The notes beneath the pieces were generated by a model. The model did no database searches, was not told the origin of the DNA, and saw nothing but the letters and a program-made list of their open reading frames with translations. 64,000 bases of DNA, from assembly GCF_016907555.1 (NCBI RefSeq), contig NZ_JAFBCE010000001.1, forward strand, positions 2,967,133 to 3,031,132, in the 5' to 3' direction. A program made the translations under genes and the position numbers. Shown one piece after another: positions 38,250 to 45,981 of the stretch. Source of the stretch: Microbacterium laevaniformans (lineage in GTDB: Bacteria > Actinomycetota > Actinomycetes > Actinomycetales > Microbacteriaceae). Position 1 is the first letter of the stretch. Each line of letters begins with the position of its first letter.

Positions 38250-39107
38250 ATGAAGTTCAGAACGCATCCCACAACCAAGGAAGCCGCACCCGTCGCATCG
38301 CTCGTCGAGCGGCCCGAGCTGTGGACACCGCCACACCTCACGACGATCTACGACGAGGTCGCGGCTGGCGTGCGCGAGCGCGTCACTGTCGCGACCGCCG
38401 TGAGCTGGTACGCAGACCTGTCGGGCGGGAACAACCCGCTCGCGGGTATCGGTCAAACGCGCGACGCGGTCGCACGGCGGGGCGCGCTCGCTGATCACCT
38501 CCGCGAAGCAATCGCACATCTGTGCTACAACGGAGTGCGACCCGGCAGCGTGGGGTACCCGACGACCGTGACTCCTTACGTCCCGCCGCGCACTCTGGAT
38601 GGTGAGCTGCGCGGAGTCCTGGTGCCCGGTGAACCGGAGCTCGTGGGCCTCGCCGCTCGTAAGTGGAGCGAGGACACGGCCGCCGAATTCGAGGAAGCCG
38701 TGATGACGGCAGTTCGGGCCGTGCTCGACGATCATCCCCGCGCCTGGCAAGCGTTCCTCCACCTCGTCACGATCAGGGAGGCGAACGCCGAGATTGCTCG
38801 CCGCACGGAGGCAGCACAGCGCGACGAGCAATTCCGGGCGGCACGGGAATGCCCGGTGTGCGCCTCCACGGACTGGGACCGACACGGCGAGGTCACGCAG
38901 CGCGCGCTACTCCAGTCCTGGCGAAACGGCGTCCCGGACAACCCCCGCATCCTCGCGGTTCGTTCGTGCGAAGCGTGCTGGCACATCATGTCGGACGCGC
39001 TCCACGCACAACTCGCGAACGAGCACGTTGGCAACGGAACCCAGACACGCGCCGATGCGGCAATGCAGACTCTCCGATCGCTGAGCGAAGGCCATGAGCG
39101 CGCCTGA
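38250..39107 (+). CDS. Hypothetical island protein with zinc-ribbon-like cysteines
   Basis: 285 residues. Mostly helical, with a C-terminal pair of motifs CPVCASTDWDRHGE and SCEACWHIM that could bind zinc. The N-terminal part (LTTIYDEVAAGVRERVTVAT) has no recognised domain. Preceded by CTGAAAGACG and a weak ribosome-binding site; overlaps the next gene by 14 nt. Probably of phage or satellite origin. Confidence 0.65.
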   Translation: MKFRTHPTTKEAAPVASLVERPELWTPPHLTTIYDEVAAGVRERVTVATAVSWYADLSGGNNPLAGIGQTRDAVARRGALADHLREAIAHLCYNGVRPGSVGYPTTVTPYVPPRTLDGELRGVLVPGEPELVGLAARKWSEDTAAEFEEAVMTAVRAVLDDHPRAWQAFLHLVTIREANAEIARRTEAAQRDEQFRAARECPVCASTDWDRHGEVTQRALLQSWRNGVPDNPRILAVRSCEACWHIMSDALHAQLANEHVGNGTQTRADAAMQTLRSLSEGHERA

Positions 39108-39735
39108 CCAGTGCGGATGCGGCTCGCCCGTCTTCATCAAGAAGACGGGCGAGTGCGCCCCCTGCTACCACCGCCGACGCAACGCCGAGAAGCGGGCCCA
39201 CGCGCTCGCTCAGCCCTGCAAACGCTGCCGTCGACGCCCCGCCTCTGTAGCAAGCACCGGACTATGCACCGGCTGCACCACCGCACGTCGGCTCGCAAGA
39301 CACTCCCGCGTTGTGAGCTACGACGCGGCTCACGCGCGCGTCAGAGCGCTCCGGGGGTCGGCATCCTCCTGGCGGTGCGTTCGATGCGGCGAGCCCGCCC
39401 AGGAGTGGGCCTACCGCGGCGGCTCGCCTCGCGAGCGTCGCGGGGCTGTCGCGGACGGGCGGCGCGTGCGCGGCATGGCGTGGTCGCCCGACCCGAGCGA
39501 CTACGACCCGATGTGCCGCTCCTGCCACGGCTCATCCGAGCGGGCCGACTACGGCAAGGGATACCGCAACGACGCCGACCGCGCCCGCGAACTCAGACGC
39601 GAATGGAAACGCCGGCAGTACGCCCGCCAGGTCGCCGCTGAAGCCGGCAGAGCCGCCTACCGGGCACGGAAGCGTGCCGAGCGAGCCCGGCGCGTCGAGC
39701 GTCAGGCGAACCCTGACAACCAAACCGAGAACTGA
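39094..39735 (+). CDS. HNH/endonuclease VII-like zinc protein of phage type
   Basis: 213 residues with many CxxC pairs (CGCGSPVFI, CAPCYHRRR, CKRCRRRP, CTGC). The core RCVRCGEPAQEWAYRG, then SPDPSDYDPMCRSCHG, fits the metal-binding frame of phage HNH-like proteins, but the catalytic His-Asn-His order is not clear. The C-terminal 60 residues are highly basic and helical, likely DNA-binding. Overlaps the preceding gene. Confidence 0.65.
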   Translation: MSAPDQCGCGSPVFIKKTGECAPCYHRRRNAEKRAHALAQPCKRCRRRPASVASTGLCTGCTTARRLARHSRVVSYDAAHARVRALRGSASSWRCVRCGEPAQEWAYRGGSPRERRGAVADGRRVRGMAWSPDPSDYDPMCRSCHGSSERADYGKGYRNDADRARELRREWKRRQYARQVAAEAGRAAYRARKRAERARRVERQANPDNQTEN

Positions 39736-39760
39736 CAACACACCTAAAGGAGCCATCACC

Positions 39761-40978
39761 ATGTCACGCAGCCCCATCGAGATCGCAATCGCGAGCGAAA
39801 CCAAAGCCTTCAAGCAGGGCATCGAGACCGGCGTCGTCAAGCCGCTGGAAGATGCCATCAAGTCACTCCGGGAACTCGGCGACGCCGAAGGTGCCGACCG
39901 GCTGGAGCGGTCGCTCCGCGACGCGCAGAAGGCCACCGAGCAGCTCGAAGACAAGACCCGCGACGCTGCCCAGGCGATCGAGCGCGAGTACAAGAACGCC
40001 TACCGCGAGGCGCGCCGAGCCGCCGACGACGGCACCGGGCGCATGAAGGCCGGTGCGGAGGAAGTCACCCAGGAACTCGGCCAGAACATCGGCGAGGCCG
40101 TGTCGTCGGTGCGGGGCGACCTCTCCGACCTCGGCCAAGTCGGGCAAGACACGCTCGGCGGTCTCGCGGCCACGCTGGCCGGCGCGGGCCCGGCTGGCCT
40201 CGTCGGCGCAGCAGCACTGGCCGCAGCGGCCGTCGGCGCCGGCGGGCTCACTGCGGCTCTGGAGGATGCCGCCGCGAAGCAGGAACGGCTGAAGGAGCAA
40301 GCGGCCGAGTGGGCGCAGGCGTACATGGAGGCTGGCAGTAGCATCCTCAACACCTCGCAGATCATCGCCAAGGGAGAGCAGATCTTCGGCGACCCCGAGA
40401 AGCTCGCCGAGGCGCAAGAGAACATGCACGCCTGGGGCGTCGAGCTGGACGTCGCAGTCGCAGCGATGGCCGGCTCCCAGTCCGCGATCGACGACGTTTC
40501 GGCATCCATCGACCGCCAGGCCGCCGCGCTCGAGGCGAACGCGAGGGGAGCGGACAACTATGCCCAGAACATCGAGCAGGCGACCACCGGGCAGTCCTCA
40601 GCGAACGATGAGTTCCTCAAGGGCAAGGCGGCGTTCGATGAACTGACCGGCGCTATGGACATCGGACAGCAGACGGCTGGCTACTACTCGCGCATGCTCC
40701 GAGACCTCGCGGCCAACACAGACGGCGCGAAGAGCATCGTCGACGAGTTCGGTGACAGCATCACCAGCCTCCCCGACGGCACCACGATCTACATCGATGC
40801 GGAGACGGGGCGCGCCACGACCAAAGTCGACGACATCAAACAGAAGATCTACAGCATCCCCGACAAGACAGCCGTCGTCCGCGTCGAGGTCGACTCGTCG
40901 GCATGGGATCGGTGGAAGCCGTCCCTAAAGGTGGGCGCGGTGGCTACGGCGCGCACGGGCAACCAGGTGTGGGAGTGA
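39761..40978 (+). CDS. Tape-measure-like coiled-coil protein
   Basis: 405 residues, ATG with AAAGGAG. Long charged helices (residues 1-110) are followed by a hydrophobic Gly/Ala region (LGGLAATLAGAGPAGLVGAA, AALAAAAVGAGGL), another helical section, and a C-terminal beta segment (IYSIPDKTAVVRVEVDSSAW) of the kind found near the end of actinophage tail tape-measure proteins. Much shorter than a real tape measure, and no other tail genes are present. Could be a remnant or a satellite protein with its own role. Confidence 0.6.
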   Translation: MSRSPIEIAIASETKAFKQGIETGVVKPLEDAIKSLRELGDAEGADRLERSLRDAQKATEQLEDKTRDAAQAIEREYKNAYREARRAADDGTGRMKAGAEEVTQELGQNIGEAVSSVRGDLSDLGQVGQDTLGGLAATLAGAGPAGLVGAAALAAAAVGAGGLTAALEDAAAKQERLKEQAAEWAQAYMEAGSSILNTSQIIAKGEQIFGDPEKLAEAQENMHAWGVELDVAVAAMAGSQSAIDDVSASIDRQAAALEANARGADNYAQNIEQATTGQSSANDEFLKGKAAFDELTGAMDIGQQTAGYYSRMLRDLAANTDGAKSIVDEFGDSITSLPDGTTIYIDAETGRATTKVDDIKQKIYSIPDKTAVVRVEVDSSAWDRWKPSLKVGAVATARTGNQVWE

Positions 40979-40983
40979 GCGTC

Positions 40984-41214
40984 ATGTCGCAGCGAGACGA
41001 CATGCGGCACCGGCTCCTTGCCGCCGCCGCACACGACGAGGAAGTTGCGATCGAACTAGACGAGGACTCGGCACGATCCTTGATCGGCGCAGCTCTCGAT
41101 GTCATCGGGATGCTCCTTGGCCGATGCCGTGCCCTCGAACACCGGACCATGGACGATCTGGTGACCGAGATTCGTGCAGATCTGCTCATCCTGGGGGCCT
41201 CCGCGCAAAGCTGA
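40984..41214 (+). CDS. Small hypothetical island protein
   Basis: 76 residues from the ATG at 40984, preceded by GGGAG at a good distance; a GTG at 40975 overlapping the previous stop is also possible. Helical and acidic (DEEVAIELDEDSARSLIGAA). No family recognised. Follows the tape-measure-like gene directly. Confidence 0.55.
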   Translation: MSQRDDMRHRLLAAAAHDEEVAIELDEDSARSLIGAALDVIGMLLGRCRALEHRTMDDLVTEIRADLLILGASAQS

Positions 41215-41277
41215 GTTCGGCGGCGGCCTCATATCGCGCGGACACGGGGACGGTGCGGCTCCGTCACAATCGTTTGC

Positions 41278-41417
41278 ATGTTCCTACTCGTTGTTACGCT
41301 GACCGTTGTTGCAGGGCTTGCCCAGATGATCGGCGTGCTTTTGCTCGTGTCACGTGCGATCGCTGCCCGCAAGTTGATGAGGTCTGGTGCGCACCTACTC
41401 ATCAGCGGAGGGGGGCG
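41278..41417 (+). pseudogene. Small membrane protein gene cut by IS3 element
   Basis: Starts MFLLVVTLTVVAGLAQMIGV, one or two hydrophobic helices, and runs RKLMRSGAHLLISGGG into the end of the IS3-family element. The apparent stop at 41475 lies within the IS. The native C-terminus is missing. Confidence 0.45.
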
Positions 41418-41445
41418 TGGGGAACGATTCGGTGACAGGTTTGGT

Positions 41446-42321
41446 TTAGGCCGCGAGTGTGAGCGGCTCGGCTAGCTTGGCTTCGAACTCGATGGGCGTC
41501 AACCCGCCGAGGGCGTCCTGTGCTCGTTGCCGGTGATACTTCCGCTCGATCCAGACGACGATCGCGAGCCGTAGTTCCTGCCGTGTTGTCCACCGCTGCT
41601 GGTTGAGCACGTTCGTTTGCAGCAGCGACCAGAACGACTCCATGGCCGCGTTGTCCCCCGCGGCGCCGACACGGCCCATCGATCCGACCATGTCGTGACG
41701 GCGCAACTCGCGAGCCATCGCCCTACTCCGAAACTGGCTGCCCCTATCGGCATGCAGGATGCAGCCCGCGACCTCACCGCGGCGGGCGACGGCGTTTCGG
41801 ACGGCGTCGACGGCGAGCTTCGCGGTCATCCGATCCGCGATCGAGTAGCCGACGATCCGGTTGGAGAACACGTCCTTGATCGCGCAGCAGTAGAGCTTGC
41901 CTTCGCTCGTCCAATGCTCCGTGATGTCCGTGAGCCAGACCCTGTTGGGCGCGTCGGCGCGGAACACACGGCGGACGTGGTCGTCGAACACGGGCGGGCC
42001 GGCCTTCTTGCCCTTCCCGCGCCGCCGACGCTGCGCGGACGAGAGGATCCCTGCCTGCGAGCACAGTTTCCACGCCGTCCGCCGACTCATCCGCCACCCC
42101 GCCCGGCGGGCTTCGTCGGCAAGGTACCGGTATCCGAACGTCGGGTCGTCGTGATGCGCGTCATGCAACGCGTTGATCCGATACGCGCGGACCACATCCG
42201 CCTCCCTGATCGGGTCGTTCCGCCACCGGTAGTAGGGCTGGCGGGCGAGCTTCAAAACCCGGCACGACACCGTCACGGGAATCCCCGATTCGGCGAGCTC
42301 AGATACGAGCGGGTATGTCAT
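41446..42321 (-). CDS. IS3-family transposase OrfB
   Basis: 291 residues with the rve DDE core: VWLTDITEHWTSEGKLYCCA (first Asp), HADRGSQFRSRAMARE (second Asp) and NAAMESFWSLLQTNVLNQQR (Glu). HTH_21-like N-terminal part (YRINALHDAHHDDPTFGYRY). ATG start overlaps the OrfA stop, next to a run of A residues suited to -1 frameshifting into an OrfAB fusion. Confidence 0.92.
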   Translation of the reverse strand: MTYPLVSELAESGIPVTVSCRVLKLARQPYYRWRNDPIREADVVRAYRINALHDAHHDDPTFGYRYLADEARRAGWRMSRRTAWKLCSQAGILSSAQRRRRGKGKKAGPPVFDDHVRRVFRADAPNRVWLTDITEHWTSEGKLYCCAIKDVFSNRIVGYSIADRMTAKLAVDAVRNAVARRGEVAGCILHADRGSQFRSRAMARELRRHDMVGSMGRVGAAGDNAAMESFWSLLQTNVLNQQRWTTRQELRLAIVVWIERKYHRQRAQDALGGLTPIEFEAKLAEPLTLAA

Positions 42322-42623
42322 TTTGGGGAGCCACCGAGCCGCAGATTCGCCTGTGACAGATACGCCGTCGCACGGCGGAGGACCTCGTTCTCCTGCTCGA
42401 GCAGGCGGATCCGCTTCTTCAACTCCCGCGCCTCGGCCGCATCGGCAGCGGTCTGGCCGGGACGGTTGCCGTCTTCGACATCCGCTTGGCGGAGCCAGTT
42501 CTGCAGCGTTGGTTCGCTGATGCCGAAGTCAGTGGCGATCTGTTTGATGGTGACGCCGCTCTCACGGCTGCGAGCGACCGCGACAACGGCTTCGCGGAAC
42601 TCTCTGGGATAGGGACCGGGCAT
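42318..42623 (-). CDS. IS3-family transposase OrfA
   Basis: 101 residues from the ATG at 42623. HTH (VTIKQIATDFGISEPTLQNW) and a C-terminal leucine zipper (ELKKRIRLLEQENEVLRRAT). Ends at the CCCCAAAATGA overlap with OrfB. Confidence 0.9.
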   Translation of the reverse strand: MPGPYPREFREAVVAVARSRESGVTIKQIATDFGISEPTLQNWLRQADVEDGNRPGQTAADAAEARELKKRIRLLEQENEVLRRATAYLSQANLRLGGSPK

Positions 42624-42687
42624 GATGACATCCTCCCCGCCAGCACCTCCCGGCACTAACGATCAGTTGTCACCGATTCGTTCCTCA

Positions 42688-42903
42688 CGCCCCCTTCATC
42701 TCGAAGGCGATGACCTCTGAGAGCTTCGTCTCCTCACGATTCAGGATCGGATTGAACTGCTTCTTGAGTTGGAGGAAGTCCCAGACGAGGGCCTGAGCCC
42801 TTGAGGAGTCAACGATTAGCCCGCCGATGACGAGCACCGGCGGGTCGGTACGTGTGCGCAGCGGCTGTTCGTCCCCTGACTCATCGAGATAGCACAGCAG
42901 CAC
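42688..42903 (-). pseudogene. DUF3800-family protein, truncated by IS3 element
   Basis: 72 codons from a GTG at 42903 (a TTG at 42921 is also in frame): VLLCYLDESGDEQPLRT, VLVIGGLIVDSSRAQALVWD, then KLSEVIAFEMKG at the IS border. YLDESG near the N-terminus is the hallmark of DUF3800, often found near phage and defence genes. The remaining two thirds are absent; the sequence across the IS does not continue the family. Confidence 0.65.
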
Positions 42904-42921
42904 GTAGACTCCCGGATACAA

Positions 42922-42953
42922 CTACGGCCATCGCTGGAGAGCGATGGCCGTAG
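42922..42953. terminator. Perfect 14-bp hairpin upstream of the DUF3800 remnant
   Basis: CTACGGCCATCGCT (42922-42935) pairs perfectly with 42940-42953 around a GGAG loop. Likely a bidirectional terminator; no T tract. Confidence 0.6.
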
Positions 42954-43058
42954 GACTTGCTGCACCAGGTGCAGCGAACGCTTAATGCGTTCCCGATTAT
43001 CTCAACGCTTGAGTGGAACCGCAAATTCCTCACTCTATCGGCGTGTCTAGTGTCACGA

Positions 43059-43349
43059 TCAGCTTCGGCTCATCTCTTCGAACTTCATCGCTTCGACCGC
43101 GCCCGCGATGTCCCGCAGCTTCTCAGCGAGGACGGCCAGATCTGCACCTGCGGCGACTACCCGCCCGCCAACGACCATCTCCCAACGGACCGGGGCGCTT
43201 CCCTTCTGAGTCCGATAAATCGCGGCACCATGCACGATGTCGCGACCGTGATCGACATGTAGCCATTCGCTCGGCTCTTGTCCGACGCCGCCGTGGTTGT
43301 CGATGTCTCCGTTGCACCAGGCGATCGGGCACTCCATTCGGTCGGTCAT
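43059..43349 (-). CDS. DUF6907-like small protein
   Basis: 96 residues. The CPIAWCNGDIDNHGG motif near the N-terminus, HVDHGRDIVHG, and a C-terminal helix (DLAVLAEKLRDIAGAVEAM) resemble the DUF6907 proteins common on Streptomyces mobile elements and near WhiB/ParA genes. Function unknown. Its start overlaps the recombinase stop by 4 nt, so they are co-translated. Confidence 0.6.
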   Translation of the reverse strand: MTDRMECPIAWCNGDIDNHGGVGQEPSEWLHVDHGRDIVHGAAIYRTQKGSAPVRWEMVVGGRVVAAGADLAVLAEKLRDIAGAVEAMKFEEMSRS

Positions 43350-44554
43350 AGGTCCGTCATCGCCTCAACAAGAGTGCGCATGTGCGCGTCCGAGACCTGC
43401 ACATAGCGTTGAGTCGTCGCCGCACTGGCATGGCCCAACAGCTTCTGCAGTGTGAAGACGTCTCTGTTGTGGTGATACGCGCGCGTTGCGAATCGGTGCC
43501 GCAGGGCGTGCATGGTCACACCTTCAGGGAGCAGCCCGCCGATCTGCTTGCCGAGGTAGCGTGCCGACAGGTGTCCCGATCCCTTGTGCCGTTGCTTCTC
43601 CACAATCCGGCCCGGGAAGAGATAGCCCTCGGGACGGCGGAGGATCACGCTTGCCAGATCCGGGGGGACGGGAAGCACACGGGTCTTCGATCCTTTGCCA
43701 TGTACGGTCAACCAAGTTCCGTCAGTTCGCCGGATGAGGTCCGCCGAGTGGATGCGAGAGACCTCTTCTCGGCGCAAACCGAGTTCCGCCGCGCATCGCA
43801 GCGCGAGTGCCCACCGTTCATCCGCCCTTTGCAACGCGAGCGCGTACTCCTGGTCGGCAGCGGGTCGCGGCGTGGGCTCGTTGGTGCGGACCTTGGGCAG
43901 TTTCTCGGTCGGATCGACGTCAAGCATCCCCTCATCCACGGCCCACTTGAAGAAGCCATGAAGGGTCACTTTGCGGTGCCGCCGGGTTTCCTTCGCCCAC
44001 ACCTTCGCCGCCTGCCACTCTCTGATGTCTTGCGTGGTGACTTCGAACGGGGCAAGCCAGTCGTTATCCCGTGCGAAGGTGCGCAGTTGCTCCATGCGTG
44101 CGCGGATCGTTTGTGGAGCGTCACCCTTCGAGCTCAGGAAGCGCTCGTACTCGACGAGAGGCTGTACCCAACGGTCTGGGATGGCTAACCGTGTCGCACG
44201 GTACCCCGGCTCCGCCGTTGGGTTGCTGCTGACGCGTTCAGACTCATAGGCCCATCGGTAGAATGCCCGCAGACTGTCCCGCATGGAGGCCTTTGTCGCG
44301 TCCGAGACCTCTAGCGATTGCAGCCATCCCGCGTAGTCCTCGAAGCGGACGTGCCAAGGGGAGCCCTCGAAGTAGAGCGCGAATCGCCGCACGTGCTTAA
44401 CCCGGCGAGTGATCGTTGCGGGTTGGCATCGGTTCGCCAGCTGGGCAACTTCAAAAGCTCGAAGCGCGCTGAGCCAGCGGTCGCGCTCCCCAGCAGCGAG
44501 GTTGGCACCCTGGTGCCACATGCCAGTTGTGTCAGGGCGCGTGGGCTTTTCCAT
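43346..44554 (-). CDS. Tyrosine recombinase 2, intact
   Basis: 402 residues, ATG behind AAGGAGAAG. Catalytic residues are complete: Arg in LGLRREEVSRIHSAD, His-x-x-Arg in VTMHALRHRFATRAYHH, HAS in LLGHASAATTQ, and Tyr in TQRYVQVSD. There appear to be two SAM-like core-binding segments in tandem (residues ~30-120 and ~130-215) rather than one. It lies next to attR and reads away from it, so it is a candidate for moving the island now that integrase 1 is broken. Upstream, TTGCA/TGCAA at 44575-44592 form an inverted repeat in the promoter region. Confidence 0.9.
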   Translation of the reverse strand: MEKPTRPDTTGMWHQGANLAAGERDRWLSALRAFEVAQLANRCQPATITRRVKHVRRFALYFEGSPWHVRFEDYAGWLQSLEVSDATKASMRDSLRAFYRWAYESERVSSNPTAEPGYRATRLAIPDRWVQPLVEYERFLSSKGDAPQTIRARMEQLRTFARDNDWLAPFEVTTQDIREWQAAKVWAKETRRHRKVTLHGFFKWAVDEGMLDVDPTEKLPKVRTNEPTPRPAADQEYALALQRADERWALALRCAAELGLRREEVSRIHSADLIRRTDGTWLTVHGKGSKTRVLPVPPDLASVILRRPEGYLFPGRIVEKQRHKGSGHLSARYLGKQIGGLLPEGVTMHALRHRFATRAYHHNRDVFTLQKLLGHASAATTQRYVQVSDAHMRTLVEAMTDL

Positions 44555-44713
44555 CTTTCTTCTCCTTACGAATTTTGCAACGTTGTATGCAACTCCCTGG
44601 TTGCATCTTCGTGACGCTGGGGGTTGGTAGGCACGTGGCGGATCGGTTCACTTCGCCGCTATCTGGCGAGCTGGAGGGGGTCTGGGTGGTTGGATGCGCT
44701 CACAGGCGGAAGA

Positions 44714-44737
44714 GTTCAACTCCCCCCTCGCGCACAG
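44714..44737. other. attR: attR, right attachment site
   Basis: 24 bp identical to 26811-26834, i.e. the 3' end of tRNA-Leu(CAG). The bases upstream (44555-44713) do not form the rest of a tRNA, so this is the displaced chromosomal half site. Confidence 0.85.
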
Positions 44738-44747
44738 GACGTGCGAA

Positions 44748-44791
44748 CGAAGAGGCCGGGCCGGACATCAGATCCGGGCCCGGCCTCTTCG
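44748..44791 (+). terminator. Original tRNA-Leu terminator
   Basis: CGAAGAGGCCGGGCC (from 44748) pairs with its inverse ending at 44791. It lies 10 bp outside attR, where the tRNA-Leu terminator would have been before the island inserted. Confidence 0.75.
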
Positions 44792-44817
44792 TCGATGTAC
44801 CCCCGGCCGAACGGGCC

Positions 44818-45486
44818 TCACGGGTGCGCGGGCCGTGCGGCGCCGGGCGTGACGCCGTACAGCCGCCGGATGGTCTCTTCGGCGCCGGCCGCATCGCGCG
44901 CCGAGATCCGGTCACGCAGCAGCTGCCAGTTCTCGCGGCGCGGCGCGGCCTCGGCCCGGACCCCCGACCATCCGCGCAGATTGCGTTCGACGACGATCGA
45001 GGTCTCATGGATGATCGTGTCGAACACACTGTTGCCGGTCGCCCGCGCAGCGACGATGCCCAGGCGGGATGCCGCGGAGAACACCGCGGCCGCGTTGCCG
45101 GTGTCGATGCCCGCCAGCGCGGCATCCACCGTGGCGACCAGGTCGGCCAGGTCGTCGTCCGAGCACCGTGACAGCGAAAGGCTGAGCGCATTGCCCAGGA
45201 AGTAGGCGGCGAACTCGCCGGTGTCGCGGCGCAATGCGTCGCTGGGAGCGGTGACACGCGTGTAGCGGCCGACCGCGATCTCGACGAGCCCGAAGCGCTC
45301 CAGTCGTTGCAGTGCTTCTCGGACGGGTGTTCGCGACACGCCCAGCTGCTGGGCGAGCTCGACATCGCGGAGGCGATGTCCGGGAGGGAAAGTGCCGTCG
45401 GCGATCGCCGCGCCGATGCGCGCGTAGATCTCGTCACTCAGGATCATCCCGCTGACGAGCTCGATCGGGGCGAGGGTGGCACTCAT
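44818..45486 (-). CDS. GntR-family regulator with FCD domain (a)
   Basis: 222 residues from the ATG at 45486. N-terminal winged helix (residues ~10-80: LSDEIYARIGAAIADGTFPP, GVSRTPVREALQRLERFGLV) and a C-terminal FCD ligand-binding helical bundle. FCD regulators usually respond to small organic acids. It is a close paralogue of the gene at 48735 (both share RLRD, GVSRTP/GISRTP and EIAVGRYTRV). No partner enzyme gene is adjacent on this side. Confidence 0.9.
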   Translation of the reverse strand: MSATLAPIELVSGMILSDEIYARIGAAIADGTFPPGHRLRDVELAQQLGVSRTPVREALQRLERFGLVEIAVGRYTRVTAPSDALRRDTGEFAAYFLGNALSLSLSRCSDDDLADLVATVDAALAGIDTGNAAAVFSAASRLGIVAARATGNSVFDTIIHETSIVVERNLRGWSGVRAEAAPRRENWQLLRDRISARDAAGAEETIRRLYGVTPGAARPAHP

Positions 45487-45548
45487 TTGGAACGAATGGT
45501 ACGTCGCCGCACCCGGCCGCGACAGGGGACGCCGCTGCGGGCCCACGC

Positions 45549-45945
45549 TCAGACGCGCGGCCGGACCAATGGTGCACCCGCGGCGAACGCGTGCACTGCG
45601 AATCGAACGCCCATCCGCTCGTAGGCGGCGGCGTTCGGGTGAAGCCCGTCATCGAGGTCGGCCATCTCGGCATCCGGGAGCAGACTCCGGCGTCGAGGAA
45701 GATGAGGCGCGGATCATCCGCACGCGCGGCGAGCACCCTCGAGACGGCGTCGCGCACGACACGGAGATTCATCGCGCGACGACGAGCTGGGAGCGCTGGG
45801 ACTCCCTCCTCCCCGATGGCAGCGTGAACCCCGGAGAGAGCTCTGCGCGCCGCGTACGAGGCTCCGGACGGCATCGAGGTGGACATCGCGCCGACGCTGA
45901 GCGGGCGGGCGGGCGGAGCGCGTCGGCGTCGTCGGAACCATGGCA
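45549..45945 (-). pseudogene. SGNH/GDSL-type esterase remnant
   Basis: Reading from left of the gene end, one frame gives VVRDAVSRVLAARADDPRLI and FLDAG; a frameshift then leads to LPDAEMADLDDGLHPNAAAY and ERMGVRFAVHAF up to TGA at 45549-45551. The DGLHPNAAAY block is the C-terminal catalytic Asp-x-x-His region of SGNH hydrolases. The N-terminal catalytic serine block is missing. No intact ORF fits the 495 bp between the two GntR genes. Confidence 0.6.
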
Positions 45946-45981
45946 CCGCCCACCGTCGGAAGGTGACCCGGCGGCGAGACC

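Larger units (their letters stand above)
41418..42687 (-). mobile_element. IS3-family insertion sequence
   Basis: About 1,270 bp. Ends TGGGGAACGATTCGGTGACA (41418 on) and, inverted, TGAGGAACGAATCGGTGACA. The similarity continues a few bases outward (GGGGGCG on both sides), so the exact ends could be 41411 and 42694. No clear target duplication is seen. It contains OrfA and OrfB on the minus strand. Both flanking genes are truncated. Confidence 0.82.
26811..44737. mobile_element. Genomic island integrated in tRNA-Leu(CAG)
   Basis: About 17.9 kb between two identical 24-bp sequences (26811-26834 and 44714-44737) covering the tRNA-Leu 3' end. Contents: a tyrosine integrase next to the tRNA (now in three pieces), XRE repressor, excisionase, HTH protein, replication-like protein, HNH-like and tape-measure-like proteins, a DUF6907-like protein and a second tyrosine recombinase next to the right repeat. 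IS5-, IS481- and IS3-family elements have loaded it. The gene order is like that of a phage satellite or actinobacterial integrative element. No capsid, terminase or conjugation genes are seen. Confidence 0.85.

Noticed and set aside
44701..44737. Possible second tRNA-Leu at the right end of the island
   Set aside because: Only the T-arm/acceptor 3' part is present; upstream bases do not make D- or anticodon arms, so it is an att site.
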